Assembly (NCBI GenBank): GCA_024637255.1 | Contig: JAGXFO010000007.1 | Span: forward strand, 32,349-96,348 | Direction of reading: 5' to 3' | From: Sulfurovum sp. | Lineage (GTDB): Bacteria; Campylobacterota; Campylobacteria; Campylobacterales; Sulfurovaceae | Length of the DNA: 64,000 nt | Part shown: piece by piece, positions 35,351 to 44,195 of the stretch | Layout of the letters: every line of letters begins with the position of its first letter | Position numbering within the stretch: the first letter of the stretch is position 1 | Program-made: the position numbers and the translations under genes | The notes under the pieces: generated by a model | Seen by the model: only the letters and a program-made list of their open reading frames with translations | Told to the model about the DNA's origin: nothing | Database searches by the model: none

Positions 35351-36426
35351 TATTTTAAAATCTTTTGCCATTGAGAAACAATATTATCTATATCAAACCG
35401 ATGATCTTCAAGTGCATTTTCTCCAAACATATATCTTTTTCCTTCATTCTCAATCAACACTATCAACCCATCGGCTAATTTATCAATATTTTCTTTTTCT
35501 ACAAGTATCCCATCGACACCGTCACGTACAATATCACTTGGGCCACAGTCACAATCAAAACTAACAATCGGTAATCCATATGATTTAGCTTCTAGCAAAA
35601 CCAAAGGTAAACCTTCAAATCTTGACGACATCACATACATAGCCGCATCCATATAATTCTTTTCTACATTTTTTGTATTGGGAATAAATTCAACCATATT
35701 TGAAATAGATAAGTAGTGTACCAACTTTTTTAGCATCTCTTCATCTTTGCCTGAACCTACAATACGCAATGTCCATTCTCCGTGATCTTCTACTACTATT
35801 TTCCATGATTTCAGAAGAAGGTCAAACCCTTTTTGAGAAGTCAATCTACCAACTGCCAAAACGGTTTTTGACTGCAAATTAGCTTTTTGACTATGCTTGA
35901 TTGTAGCGGGATTATTAATTGCAACTATTTCAGCTTTACTGCTTAGATTTTCTAAATATTGTTGCCTGTCCTTCTCTGTTAAAGTAATAATATAATTAGA
36001 AAATTTCGAAGCTAGTTTTTGTGCTATTGCCCGTTTGAAACGTTGCATAAAACCACCTACATTAATGAAATAATGGAAGTGTTCCCAAGAAATAACTTTT
36101 GTAGATGTTCCTATGGTGGCAGGTACGCTGTAAAAGCTCAATATAATGTCCACGTCAATAATGTAATCAATTGTATGCTCCTTCACAAAATGATGTAACT
36201 TTTTTATCGTTGCGATATTACTAAAATTGGAACTTTTCCCCTCCATGTGCAATGAAAACAGTTTGATATCGGATTGAAGTTTAAAAAAAGAACTTTGGCC
36301 ATGCAATACACTTAAAATAAACACATTGTAATCTTTACTACTTAATTCATTTGCTATCACAGTGGTAACTCTTTCAGTGCCTCCAGATCGACTTATATCT
36401 CCAGAAAAAAAACAAATGTTTTTCAT
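35350..36426 (-). CDS. Glycosyltransferase family 4
   Basis: 358 residues. FFSGDISRSGGTERVTTVIANEL at the N-terminus, VLAVGRLTSQKGFDLLL opening the second domain, and SSRFEGLPLVLLEAKSYGLP with the E-x7-E motif, followed by CGPSDIV. This resembles AmsD/WbnH-type enzymes that add galactose or GalNAc in O-antigen loci. Base composition is visibly more AT-rich than the sugar-nucleotide genes upstream. Confidence 0.92.
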   Translation of the reverse strand: MKNICFFSGDISRSGGTERVTTVIANELSSKDYNVFILSVLHGQSSFFKLQSDIKLFSLHMEGKSSNFSNIATIKKLHHFVKEHTIDYIIDVDIILSFYSVPATIGTSTKVISWEHFHYFINVGGFMQRFKRAIAQKLASKFSNYIITLTEKDRQQYLENLSSKAEIVAINNPATIKHSQKANLQSKTVLAVGRLTSQKGFDLLLKSWKIVVEDHGEWTLRIVGSGKDEEMLKKLVHYLSISNMVEFIPNTKNVEKNYMDAAMYVMSSRFEGLPLVLLEAKSYGLPIVSFDCDCGPSDIVRDGVDGILVEKENIDKLADGLIVLIENEGKRYMFGENALEDHRFDIDNIVSQWQKILK

Positions 36427-37388
36427 GCTTGTTCTTTTAGAAGTGTATGATAGAGCTTATTAATCTTTTGATTTACATGTCTCAAAAGATTTAATATTAG
36501 GTTATTTGTAAAAACTTTTTTCCAAAACAATAACCTCTTGCCATTTTTATTTAAAAATAATATGGATTCATAGTAATGTTGTTTCCATAGAGAAAAAAGT
36601 CCATTTTCAATACAATATGCTTTTTCTCTTTCGAATATTTTAGTAATATCCATTGCCAATCTTATATTCATTACCTTCATGGAGTTAGTCTCATGCCATC
36701 TGTAAAATGATACAATCTCATCAACATATTTCATTTTATATCTTTTTGATAATTTTAACCACATATTCCAATCTTCAACACTAATGTCCTCATCATACAT
36801 CCCCACTTTCATAATTTTATCTATTCTAATCAATGTACCCATGGCTGGAATGTAATTACCTGCAAACAACGATTTATATGATCCAAACTCTGTAGCAATG
36901 TTAAAATCCTCTCTACTACTGGTCCTATATTTAACAAAATCATAAAACTTATTTTTGTTATTTTCCCAAAAAGTAGCTCTCCCTTCATCGTCAATAAACT
37001 TTACATTTCCACAAACTACAGCATAATCGTCCGGTAACTCTTCAAACTCTTTAACAAGTATATCAATCTTATCAAGAGTTTTTATGTCATCAGAGGCAAT
37101 CAGGGAAATATATTTACCTTTTGCCATTTTTATCATTTTATTCAAAGTTGCTGGTAAGCCAATATTTTCTTGTCGTTCAAAATAAAAATCGTATTTTTGA
37201 CTTAATTTTTGTAAAATTTCTGGGCTTTTATCTTTTGAGCCATCGTCAATAACTATCAATTCAATATTTTTATATGTTTGGTTGACAATGCTTTCTATGG
37301 TCTGTTCCACATACTTTTCATGGTTATAGCAAGGAACTATCACACTTACCAACGGTAAATTTTTTTCTTTTTTCACTTCATTTTCCAT
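36423..37388 (-). CDS. Glycosyltransferase family 2 (GT-A)
   Basis: 321 residues. PLVSVIVPCYNHEKYVEQTIESI starts the GT2 domain, then LIVIDDGSKDKS and the metal-binding LIASDD (about 98-103); DEDISVEDWNMWLKLSKRY holds the catalytic-base ED motif. The C-terminal 80 residues are helical and basic. Very AT-rich. Overlaps the wzx gene by 11 nt and the next glycosyltransferase by 4 nt. Confidence 0.92.
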   Translation of the reverse strand: MENEVKKEKNLPLVSVIVPCYNHEKYVEQTIESIVNQTYKNIELIVIDDGSKDKSPEILQKLSQKYDFYFERQENIGLPATLNKMIKMAKGKYISLIASDDIKTLDKIDILVKEFEELPDDYAVVCGNVKFIDDEGRATFWENNKNKFYDFVKYRTSSREDFNIATEFGSYKSLFAGNYIPAMGTLIRIDKIMKVGMYDEDISVEDWNMWLKLSKRYKMKYVDEIVSFYRWHETNSMKVMNIRLAMDITKIFEREKAYCIENGLFSLWKQHYYESILFLNKNGKRLLFWKKVFTNNLILNLLRHVNQKINKLYHTLLKEQA

Positions 37389-38628
37389 CCAAATACCCCC
37401 TCAAACTAAAATACAAAAACCCTAAATACATCATATAGTTCACCATAAACCCTATCGTCATACCGATGATCCCATAAAGGTTCATAAACACCACAGAAAA
37501 CGCCACAAAACTAAACGCAAAGAACAGTTCGCTGTAAATGAATTTCCTAGTCATCGCTTTTGCTATCATGATGTATCCGAGTAACCAGGCCGCTATCTTA
37601 AAAACATCCCCGATGAGCTGATACAAAAACAGTTCTGCCATAGGTGCAAATTTCGGTGTAAACAGAAGTGTAATCACAACATCACGAAAAAGATAAATCC
37701 CAAAAGCCATGACTATCACAAGAGGCATAATGATCTTATAGCCATACAGCAACTCTTTTTTAAGCTCAGGTCTATCTTGGATACTCGAAAGCTTGGGGAG
37801 GTAATAGATACTTAATGTCATCGTCACCAACATCAAGTACGTTTCACTAATGCGCCATATCGCCTGCCAATACCCCGCTTCATCCCAGCCTATGTGTGTC
37901 CCTATGTAGTCTCGCAGATACATATGCGAGAGTGGGATCGAGATAGCCGACGTGAGTGCCATAGCGGAGTATTTCAAAAGTTTTTTTGTGTACTCCCTGT
38001 CCAGACTCCCAAAAAACAGTGAGAGCTTAAACCAGCTGCTTTTGAGTACAAACCCCAGAGTAACGAAAAACACTATCGACTGTGACACAATCCCCGCTAT
38101 CAGAGCACCATAAAGCTGATAATTCACCACAAACGCTATCGTGACTGCGAGTCCCAACAGTGCACCCGCTATGTTAAGCAGCGTCAAGCGTTTGATCTCT
38201 TTTTGCCCATTTAAAATTGAGGTCAAAAGACCATTGAGGACAAAAAAAACGATAGAAACCGCAAAGACGATAAAGATCGAACCGTAGTCAGTGGTGTCGA
38301 GCAGTTTAAGTGAAATGAAATCAGCCAGAAATATGATCGCTATCGCCATCGGAACTACCAAAACCAGCGATATCTTCAGAGCACTGCTCCAAATTTTTTG
38401 TTTTATGGTTTCGTCTTCATAGTGTTCTGCCGTATATTTAACCACTCCGCCATTAACACCCGCACTGGCGATAGAGCTCATCATCCCGATAAAGCTTTGC
38501 ATCTGCCCCACCAAGGCCAGACCCGAAGGACCGATATATACTGCTACGATTTTCACACTGATAAATCCTGCTATCACCCTTATAATCGTTGAAATAGCAG
38601 ATAAAACCGATGTTTTAATTAAAGTCAT
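37378..38628 (-). CDS. Wzx-type polysaccharide repeat-unit flippase
   Basis: 416 residues from the ATG at 38628; a start 30 nt upstream exists, but the protein family begins MTLIKTSVLSAISTIIR (WzxE-like: S-L-I-K-T-S). About 12 membrane helices, with YIGPSGLALVGQMQSF between helices 1 and 2, a MATE/PST-family hallmark. It moves the undecaprenyl-linked unit to the periplasm for polymerisation by EpsG. It overlaps the aminotransferase gene by 14 nt. Confidence 0.92.
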   Translation of the reverse strand: MTLIKTSVLSAISTIIRVIAGFISVKIVAVYIGPSGLALVGQMQSFIGMMSSIASAGVNGGVVKYTAEHYEDETIKQKIWSSALKISLVLVVPMAIAIIFLADFISLKLLDTTDYGSIFIVFAVSIVFFVLNGLLTSILNGQKEIKRLTLLNIAGALLGLAVTIAFVVNYQLYGALIAGIVSQSIVFFVTLGFVLKSSWFKLSLFFGSLDREYTKKLLKYSAMALTSAISIPLSHMYLRDYIGTHIGWDEAGYWQAIWRISETYLMLVTMTLSIYYLPKLSSIQDRPELKKELLYGYKIIMPLVIVMAFGIYLFRDVVITLLFTPKFAPMAELFLYQLIGDVFKIAAWLLGYIMIAKAMTRKFIYSELFFAFSFVAFSVVFMNLYGIIGMTIGFMVNYMMYLGFLYFSLRGYLDGK

Positions 38629-39715
38629 TGATTGCCTGAACAATGCTCTTCGTGTCATCCAAACTCTGCACGCCGCTGATAGGTAAACTCAACACTTCAT
38701 CATGTATGAGTTCACTTATCGGGTAGTTTTGATCACCCCACTCTTTATAAGCTTCTTGTTTATGTGGAGCCAATGGGTAATGAATCAGTGTTTGGATGCC
38801 ATTGTCTAACAGATATTTTTGTAGTGCATCTCGATGGGTAGTTCGTATGACAAACAGATGCCAAACATGACCGTCTTTACTTCTTGCAGTCGGTAAAACA
38901 ACGTGATCATTTTCGATATTTTCCAGATAATAACTGGCTATTTCTCTTCTTTTTTCCACTTCATCATCTAAATATCTCAACTTTACCCGGAGCATCGCAG
39001 CTTGCATTTCATCAAGACGGCTGTTGATACCTTTATAGAGATTCTCATACTTTTTATGGCTTCCGTAGTTACCCAATGCTCGTATGCATGCGGCTAATTC
39101 ATCGTCATTGGTAGTGACCGCACCACCATCACCCAATGCACCCAAATTTTTGCCAGGGTAAAAACTAAAACCACTCGCATCGCCCAGATTTCCACTTCGC
39201 TTGTCGTCGAAATAGGCTCCATGTGACTGGGCAGAGTCTTCGATGATTTTTAGATTGTATTTGTTTGCTATTGCGTTGATTTCATCCATTTGACATGTTT
39301 GACCATAAAGATGCACAGGTAAAATGGCTTTGGTTTTTGATGTGATTTTTTCTTCTATTTTTGAGGGATCGATGAGATAAGTATCCAAATCAGGTTCTAC
39401 CAAAACAGGAACAAGATTGTTTTCAGAGATAGCCAGAATGGATGCAATGTAAGTATTGGACGGGACGATCACTTCATCGCCATCGCGCATAATTCCTAAC
39501 TCTTTGTAGGCTCTTAAAATCAAAATCAAAGCATCAAGCCCATTGGCAACACCGATGGCATGCTTAGTTCCGCAATACTCAGCAAATTCTTTATCAAACT
39601 CTTTACATTCATTGCCCTGAACATACCAGCCACTATCTATAACGCAAGTGCAAGCTTCTATCAGTTCATCTCTATATTGAGCATTGATAGCTTTTAAATC
39701 TAAAAACGGGATCAT
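38615..39715 (-). CDS. DegT/DnrJ/EryC1/StrS aminotransferase, FdtB/QdtB-like
   Basis: 366 residues. PLP-dependent: MIPFLDLKAINAQYRDEL opening, SNTYIASILAI, EDSAQSHGA (159-167) and the Schiff-base lysine K189 in FSFYPGKNLGALGDGG. In FdtB/QdtB this enzyme transaminates dTDP-3-keto-6-deoxyhexose at C3. The call rests on its place directly after an FdtA-like ketoisomerase and an FdtC-like acetyltransferase; sequence alone would also allow other sugar aminotransferases. Confidence 0.9.
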   Translation of the reverse strand: MIPFLDLKAINAQYRDELIEACTCVIDSGWYVQGNECKEFDKEFAEYCGTKHAIGVANGLDALILILRAYKELGIMRDGDEVIVPSNTYIASILAISENNLVPVLVEPDLDTYLIDPSKIEEKITSKTKAILPVHLYGQTCQMDEINAIANKYNLKIIEDSAQSHGAYFDDKRSGNLGDASGFSFYPGKNLGALGDGGAVTTNDDELAACIRALGNYGSHKKYENLYKGINSRLDEMQAAMLRVKLRYLDDEVEKRREIASYYLENIENDHVVLPTARSKDGHVWHLFVIRTTHRDALQKYLLDNGIQTLIHYPLAPHKQEAYKEWGDQNYPISELIHDEVLSLPISGVQSLDDTKSIVQAINDFN

Positions 39716-40227
39716 TGTTCTTTTCCTTTACATTCATCACACATCAAACTTTCATCACATTTTTGTCCACACTTACAAACATATCCTCTTTTTTGAGCAG
39801 GATTACCATACCAAAGTTCTTGGATGCCAATATTTTTTGTGACTACACTTCCTGCACCAATCATGGCATATTCACCTATGGTTATGCCGCCAATAACCGT
39901 ACTGTTGGCTCCAACGGATACCCCTTTTTTGATTGTTGTTTTTAAAAACTCTTTAGGGTACTGCTTGCTTCTTGGCAAAAAATCATTTGTAAAAGTAACG
40001 TTCGGTCCGATAAATACATCATCCTCAATGATGATACCATCCCAGAGTTGAACACCGCTTTTAACGGTTACATTATTACCGATAAGGACGTCATTTTCAA
40101 TGAGCACACCCGCATTAATATTGCAATCATTCCCAATTTTGGCATCTTTTAAAACTACGCAAAACTGCCATATATTTGTATTCTCACCTATATTTTGTGC
40201 TTGTACGTCAGACAGTGGATGGATCAT
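39712..40227 (-). CDS. Left-handed beta-helix sugar N-acetyltransferase, FdtC/QdtC-like, with Cys-rich tail
   Basis: 171 residues of hexapeptide repeats (IGNDCNINAGVLIENDVLIGNNVTVKS type, about 31-140), ending LWYGNPAQKRGYV. Probable role: acetyl-CoA-dependent N-acetylation of the 3-amino sugar made by the aminotransferase. The C-terminus carries five cysteines in CKCGQKC and CDEC, a small zinc-ribbon-like extension. It overlaps both neighbouring fdt-like genes by 4 nt. Confidence 0.88.
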   Translation of the reverse strand: MIHPLSDVQAQNIGENTNIWQFCVVLKDAKIGNDCNINAGVLIENDVLIGNNVTVKSGVQLWDGIIIEDDVFIGPNVTFTNDFLPRSKQYPKEFLKTTIKKGVSVGANSTVIGGITIGEYAMIGAGSVVTKNIGIQELWYGNPAQKRGYVCKCGQKCDESLMCDECKGKEQ

Positions 40228-40622
40228 TTATTGACTTCTTCTAAAAATTTATCGTAATTTCGAATATAATCATTTTCATCATAATATGTATCAGCAAAGA
40301 CCATCAAAACACAATCCTGACTAAAATCGTGCATAGAACCCCACATTAAGGCATCTTGAAAAAGTCCGATATTTGGCTTATTAAGCGTATAAGTTTCTTT
40401 TTCTTTACCATTATCAAGTGTGACTTTGCAGCCACCATTAATGGCCACAAGAAGCTGTTTGGTTTTATAGTGAGAATGCTGTCCACGTGGCACACCTGCT
40501 TGTGTCCCATAAATGTAAAAAACTCTTTTTATATCAAAAGGTACATTGTGATTTTCTTCAAAAGCTACCAGAGAGCCGCGTTCATCACCCATGACTTTGA
40601 AGTTAATTATTTTATCTTGCAT
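40224..40622 (-). CDS. dTDP-4-keto-6-deoxyglucose 3,4-ketoisomerase-like cupin (FdtA/QdtA family)
   Basis: 132 residues from the ATG at 40622, preceded by AGGA at 8 nt; an upstream ATG would add 9 residues. Single cupin with GDERGSLVAFEE, DIKRVFYIYGT, VPRGQHSHYKTKQLLVAINGGCKVTLDNG: the histidine pair RGxHxH is the catalytic site of FdtA/QdtA enzymes. Whether the product is the galacto (Fuc3NAc) or gluco (Qui3NAc) epimer cannot be told safely. The rmlA/rmlB genes needed for its substrate are not in the window. Confidence 0.9.
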   Translation of the reverse strand: MQDKIINFKVMGDERGSLVAFEENHNVPFDIKRVFYIYGTQAGVPRGQHSHYKTKQLLVAINGGCKVTLDNGKEKETYTLNKPNIGLFQDALMWGSMHDFSQDCVLMVFADTYYDENDYIRNYDKFLEEVNK

Positions 40623-40706
40623 TGTATTTCCTGGTTTGTGTTTTGTCATTGTTCATTGATGATTCATTTTTGGCGATGTTAAAATATAATGGTTAATTCA
40701 TTCATA

Positions 40707-41759
40707 TTAACGTAACTTCACACCTATATTATCCACATACCACCCTATGGCTTCTTGCATCCCCCGGTAGATGTCATGCGTGGGTGCATAGCCAATGAAG
40801 TTTTGTGCTTTGGCGATGTTGGCATTGGAATGGCGGATGTCACCTGCTCTAAAATCACGATAAACAGGTGATTTGTTGATGGTTATTGGTTGATGGTTGA
40901 TGGCAGCTTTATTTAGCTCATCTTTGATGAGATTATACAACTCGTTCAGCGTGTTTCTTCCGCCTACAGCGACATTGAACGCTTCGCCAAACGCTTCTGT
41001 GTTGTCTGTGGTGCCTGCTAGGAGATTCATCTGGATGACATTGTCTATGTAGGTAAAGTCACGGCTTGTTTCACCGTCACCGTTGATGTAGACCTCCTCA
41101 TCTGTCAACAAAGAGCCGACCCACTTGGGGATCACTGCCGCGTATGCGCCATCGGGGTCCTGACGTCGTCCAAAGACGTTGAAGTAGCGTAGCCCGAGGG
41201 TTTCCATGTCATAGGTACGTTTAAATACCCCTGCATAGAGTTCGTTGGTCATTTTCATAGCTGCATACGGAGAAAGAAGATTACCCGTGCGTTCTTCTAC
41301 TTTGGGGAGTTCTGCTGAGTCGCCATACACAGAACTGGAGCTGGCATACACAAAACGTTTGATGCCTGCATCTTTGGCTGCAGTGAGCATATTTAAGAAC
41401 CCTGTGATGTTTGAACGGTTTGAGGTTACAGGGTCTGCGATGGAGCGCGGCACCGAACCCAGAGCGGCCTGATGCAAAACAATATCCACCCCTTTACAGG
41501 CTTTTACGCAGGTATCAAAGTCCGCGATGTCACCTTCTATGAAAGTAAAATTTTTGGCTGCTTCTTCACCCACCGATGTCAGGACGTCATCTATGTTATG
41601 CTGATACCCTGTAGAGAAATTGTCTAAACCGACTACTTTTTGATTGTGCTTGAGCAAAAACTCGGTTAGATTGGAGCCTATGAAGCCGGCATTCCCTGTG
41701 ACTAACCATGTTTTCTGTTCTGTTTTAAAACGCTCTAAGAGTTTCTCAAATGCTGTCAT
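40707..41759 (-). CDS. UDP-N-acetylhexosamine 4-epimerase, WbpP/TviC-like
   Basis: 350 residues, extended SDR. KTWLVTGNAGFIGSNLTEFLL (glycine motif 22-28), VVGLDNFSTGYQHN, and the catalytic YAAMK in SPYAAMKMTNELYAG, downstream of the serine in YASSSSVYGDS. The 18-residue lead AFEKLLERFKTEQKTW is typical of WbpP/TviC, which interconvert UDP-GlcNAc(A) and UDP-GalNAc(A). Its ATG overlaps the stop of the dehydrogenase by one base. Confidence 0.92.
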   Translation of the reverse strand: MTAFEKLLERFKTEQKTWLVTGNAGFIGSNLTEFLLKHNQKVVGLDNFSTGYQHNIDDVLTSVGEEAAKNFTFIEGDIADFDTCVKACKGVDIVLHQAALGSVPRSIADPVTSNRSNITGFLNMLTAAKDAGIKRFVYASSSSVYGDSAELPKVEERTGNLLSPYAAMKMTNELYAGVFKRTYDMETLGLRYFNVFGRRQDPDGAYAAVIPKWVGSLLTDEEVYINGDGETSRDFTYIDNVIQMNLLAGTTDNTEAFGEAFNVAVGGRNTLNELYNLIKDELNKAAINHQPITINKSPVYRDFRAGDIRHSNANIAKAQNFIGYAPTHDIYRGMQEAIGWYVDNIGVKLR

Positions 41760-43015
41760 TAGAGGCGACCGTCCACATCATCACTTTTTATAAACGACTT
41801 GATGTCAAACAGTACTTGACTTTTAGTAGTACTCAGGTCAAGCTCATGAAATTTGTCGTGTGCTACGGCGAGAATCACTGCTTCATAACTCCTGATATCT
41901 GGCGTTTCAATAAGAGAAAGACCGTACTCTCTTTTTACATCAGCCGCATCTGCCCACGGATCATAAACCTCAACGGTTGTACCAAACTCCCCAAGCTCAC
42001 TGATAACATCGATGACACGGGAGTTACGAATGTCCGGACAGTTTTCTTTGAAAGTGATGCCAAGTACCAAAACCTTAGCGCCTTCTATCTTCTGACCTTT
42101 TTTGATCATGAGTTTGATGACCTGGTTTGCCACGTAGATGCCCATGTTATCATTGAGCCTGCGTCCTGCAAGGATGATCTCAGGATTATAGCCTACTTCC
42201 TGTGCCTTGTGTGTCAAGTAATAAGGGTCCACACCGATGCAGTGTCCACCTACAAGCCCCGGACGAAAGGGAAGGAAGTTCCATTTTGTTCCTGCTGCTT
42301 CGAGTACGGCTTCAGTGTTGATGCCAAGCTTGTTGAAGATGATGGCCAGTTCATTGACAAATGCGATGTTGATGTCTCTTTGAGAGTTCTCGATGACCTT
42401 TGCAGCCTCAGCCACTTTGATGGAGGGAGCCAGATGCGTACCTGCTTTGATAATGCTTTTATAAAGATCGTCCACTTCTTTACCAATTTCAGGTGTGGAA
42501 CCGGAGGTGACTTTGAGAATCTTGGTGACCGTATGTTCTTTGTCTCCGGGGTTGATGCGCTCAGGAGAGTAACCACAGAAAAAGTCTTTATTGAACTTCA
42601 TGCCCGAAAACTTCTCAAGCACAGGCACACACTCTTCTTCTGTTGCCCCTGGGTATACCGTAGACTCATAAATGACAATGTCATCTTTTTTCAACACCCT
42701 GCCTATGGACTCACTGGCTTTGATAAGCGGAGTAAGGTCAGGTTTTTTATGCTTGTCTATAGGCGTTGGAACAGTAACAATGTAAATGGTACAATCAGCG
42801 ATATCTTCAAGGTCTTTGGTGAACTTCATGCCATGGGCCAAAGCTTCTTTCACCTGAGCCGAACTCAGTTCAAGTGTACGGTCCACTCCGGAGTTAAGCT
42901 CATCGATGCGCCACTGTGCAATGTCAAACCCAATGACCTCATATTTTTCTGAGAATGCATGTGCCAAAGGCAAACCAACGTAGCCTAGTCCGATTACCGC
43001 TATCTTATGGGGCAT
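41759..43015 (-). CDS. UDP-N-acetyl-D-hexosamine 6-dehydrogenase, WbpO/TviB-like
   Basis: 418 residues from the ATG at 43015, which has AGG at a proper distance; the ATG at 43024 is too close to it. IGLGYVGLPLA near the N-terminus, TVPTPIDKHKKPDL, YESTVYPGATEE, and the catalytic cysteine in VGGHCIGVDPYYL. It oxidises UDP-GlcNAc or UDP-GalNAc to the uronic acid. With the WbpP/TviC-like epimerase this gives UDP-GalNAcA. First gene of the long minus-strand glycan cluster. Confidence 0.92.
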   Translation of the reverse strand: MPHKIAVIGLGYVGLPLAHAFSEKYEVIGFDIAQWRIDELNSGVDRTLELSSAQVKEALAHGMKFTKDLEDIADCTIYIVTVPTPIDKHKKPDLTPLIKASESIGRVLKKDDIVIYESTVYPGATEEECVPVLEKFSGMKFNKDFFCGYSPERINPGDKEHTVTKILKVTSGSTPEIGKEVDDLYKSIIKAGTHLAPSIKVAEAAKVIENSQRDINIAFVNELAIIFNKLGINTEAVLEAAGTKWNFLPFRPGLVGGHCIGVDPYYLTHKAQEVGYNPEIILAGRRLNDNMGIYVANQVIKLMIKKGQKIEGAKVLVLGITFKENCPDIRNSRVIDVISELGEFGTTVEVYDPWADAADVKREYGLSLIETPDIRSYEAVILAVAHDKFHELDLSTTKSQVLFDIKSFIKSDDVDGRL

Positions 43016-43103
43016 ATAAATCATCCTAATGTTTAATTGTGGTTTATTGTATCCAAAAGATGGTTACACGCGAGGCTCATGTCAATACTTCACAACACTT
43101 GGG

Positions 43104-43109
43104 TATAAT
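43104..43109 (+). promoter_or_regulatory. Probable -10 element of the rseP promoter
   Basis: TATAAT in GGGTATAATTC, 27 nt before the rseP ATG, in the 120-nt gap between the divergent dehydrogenase and rseP genes. No good -35 hexamer is visible, as is common in Campylobacterota. Confidence 0.45.
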
Positions 43110-43135
43110 TCATTCTATAACAACAAAGGAATTTT

Positions 43136-44194
43136 ATGGGCATTATAGTTGCACTTTTGGTTTTATCGGTACTGATCTTTTTTCATGAGCTTGGGCATTT
43201 TGCTGCTGCGCGTTTTTTTGGTGTTCGGGTGGATGTTTTCAGCATAGGTTTTGGGAAAAAACTCTACAGTAAAACCATAGGACAAACACAGTGGAGTCTC
43301 TCAGCCATCCCTCTTGGGGGTTATGTCAAGATGAAAGGGCAGGACGACAGTGACCCTACAAACATTTCTTACGATGAAGACTCTTATAATGTTAAAAAAC
43401 CATGGCAGCGCATCATCATCTTGCTTGCAGGCCCTTTTGCCAATTTTTTGCTTGCATTTGTGCTTTATTTTGCCATTGCAAATCTTGGTGTTCCCAAACT
43501 CTTACCTTATGTCGGGGAAATAGGTAAAGACACCCCTGCTTACAAAGCCGGCTTAAACAAAGAAGACAAAATAGTCCAAGTGCATGGCAACTCTGTGCGC
43601 TACTGGGAAGACATCGGGCAAAACATTAACGATGCCAAAGGTGACATAAGCATCGTAATAGAACGCGATCAACAACTTGTCACACTGCAGCTTTCTCCAG
43701 AAGTGATGGAAGACCAAAACATCTTTGGGGAGAAGATCACCAGACGCATCATCGGCATCAGCCCTTTGGGAAAACAGACCACTGTCTACTTCGGGTTTGT
43801 TGATGGACTTGGTTATGCATGGGGAGAGACAAAAAAGGCTTCTTTGCTCATAGTGCAAAGTGTGCAAAAGCTCATCACCGGTGTGGTGGGTACGGACAAG
43901 CTTGGAGGCATCATCACCATCGTAGATGTCACAGCACAGGCAAGCTCTGCGGGAATTTTGGCACTTTTCTTTTTTACCGCACTTATCTCGGTAAACCTGG
44001 GAGTACTCAACCTCTTGCCCATTCCTGCACTGGATGGCGGACACATCATGTTTAACCTGTATGAGATGATTACAGGTAGAACAGCCAGTGAAAAAGCGAT
44101 GACCTACATCACCATGGTCGGCTGGGCGATGCTCATCTCCTTGATGCTGCTGGGGCTGTATAATGATATCAATAGACTCTTGGAAGGAAACTAA
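43136..44194 (+). CDS. rseP: Site-2 RIP metalloprotease
   Basis: 352 residues. Zinc motif HELGH at 17-21 in the first helix, a single PDZ-like domain (about 120-200, GEIGKDTPAYKAGLNKEDKI), and the second catalytic motif NLLPIPALDGGH with the metal-binding aspartate. It cleaves transmembrane substrates such as anti-sigma factors or remnant signal peptides. SD AAAGGA precedes the ATG. Followed after one base by yggS. Confidence 0.95.
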   Translation: MGIIVALLVLSVLIFFHELGHFAAARFFGVRVDVFSIGFGKKLYSKTIGQTQWSLSAIPLGGYVKMKGQDDSDPTNISYDEDSYNVKKPWQRIIILLAGPFANFLLAFVLYFAIANLGVPKLLPYVGEIGKDTPAYKAGLNKEDKIVQVHGNSVRYWEDIGQNINDAKGDISIVIERDQQLVTLQLSPEVMEDQNIFGEKITRRIIGISPLGKQTTVYFGFVDGLGYAWGETKKASLLIVQSVQKLITGVVGTDKLGGIITIVDVTAQASSAGILALFFFTALISVNLGVLNLLPIPALDGGHIMFNLYEMITGRTASEKAMTYITMVGWAMLISLMLLGLYNDINRLLEGN

Positions 44195-44195
44195 T

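Noticed and set aside
41750..42952. A 400-codon open frame on the plus strand opposite the dehydrogenase gene
   Set aside because: It is the shadow of the WbpO/TviB-like gene; the peptide is cysteine- and phenylalanine-rich without family motifs.
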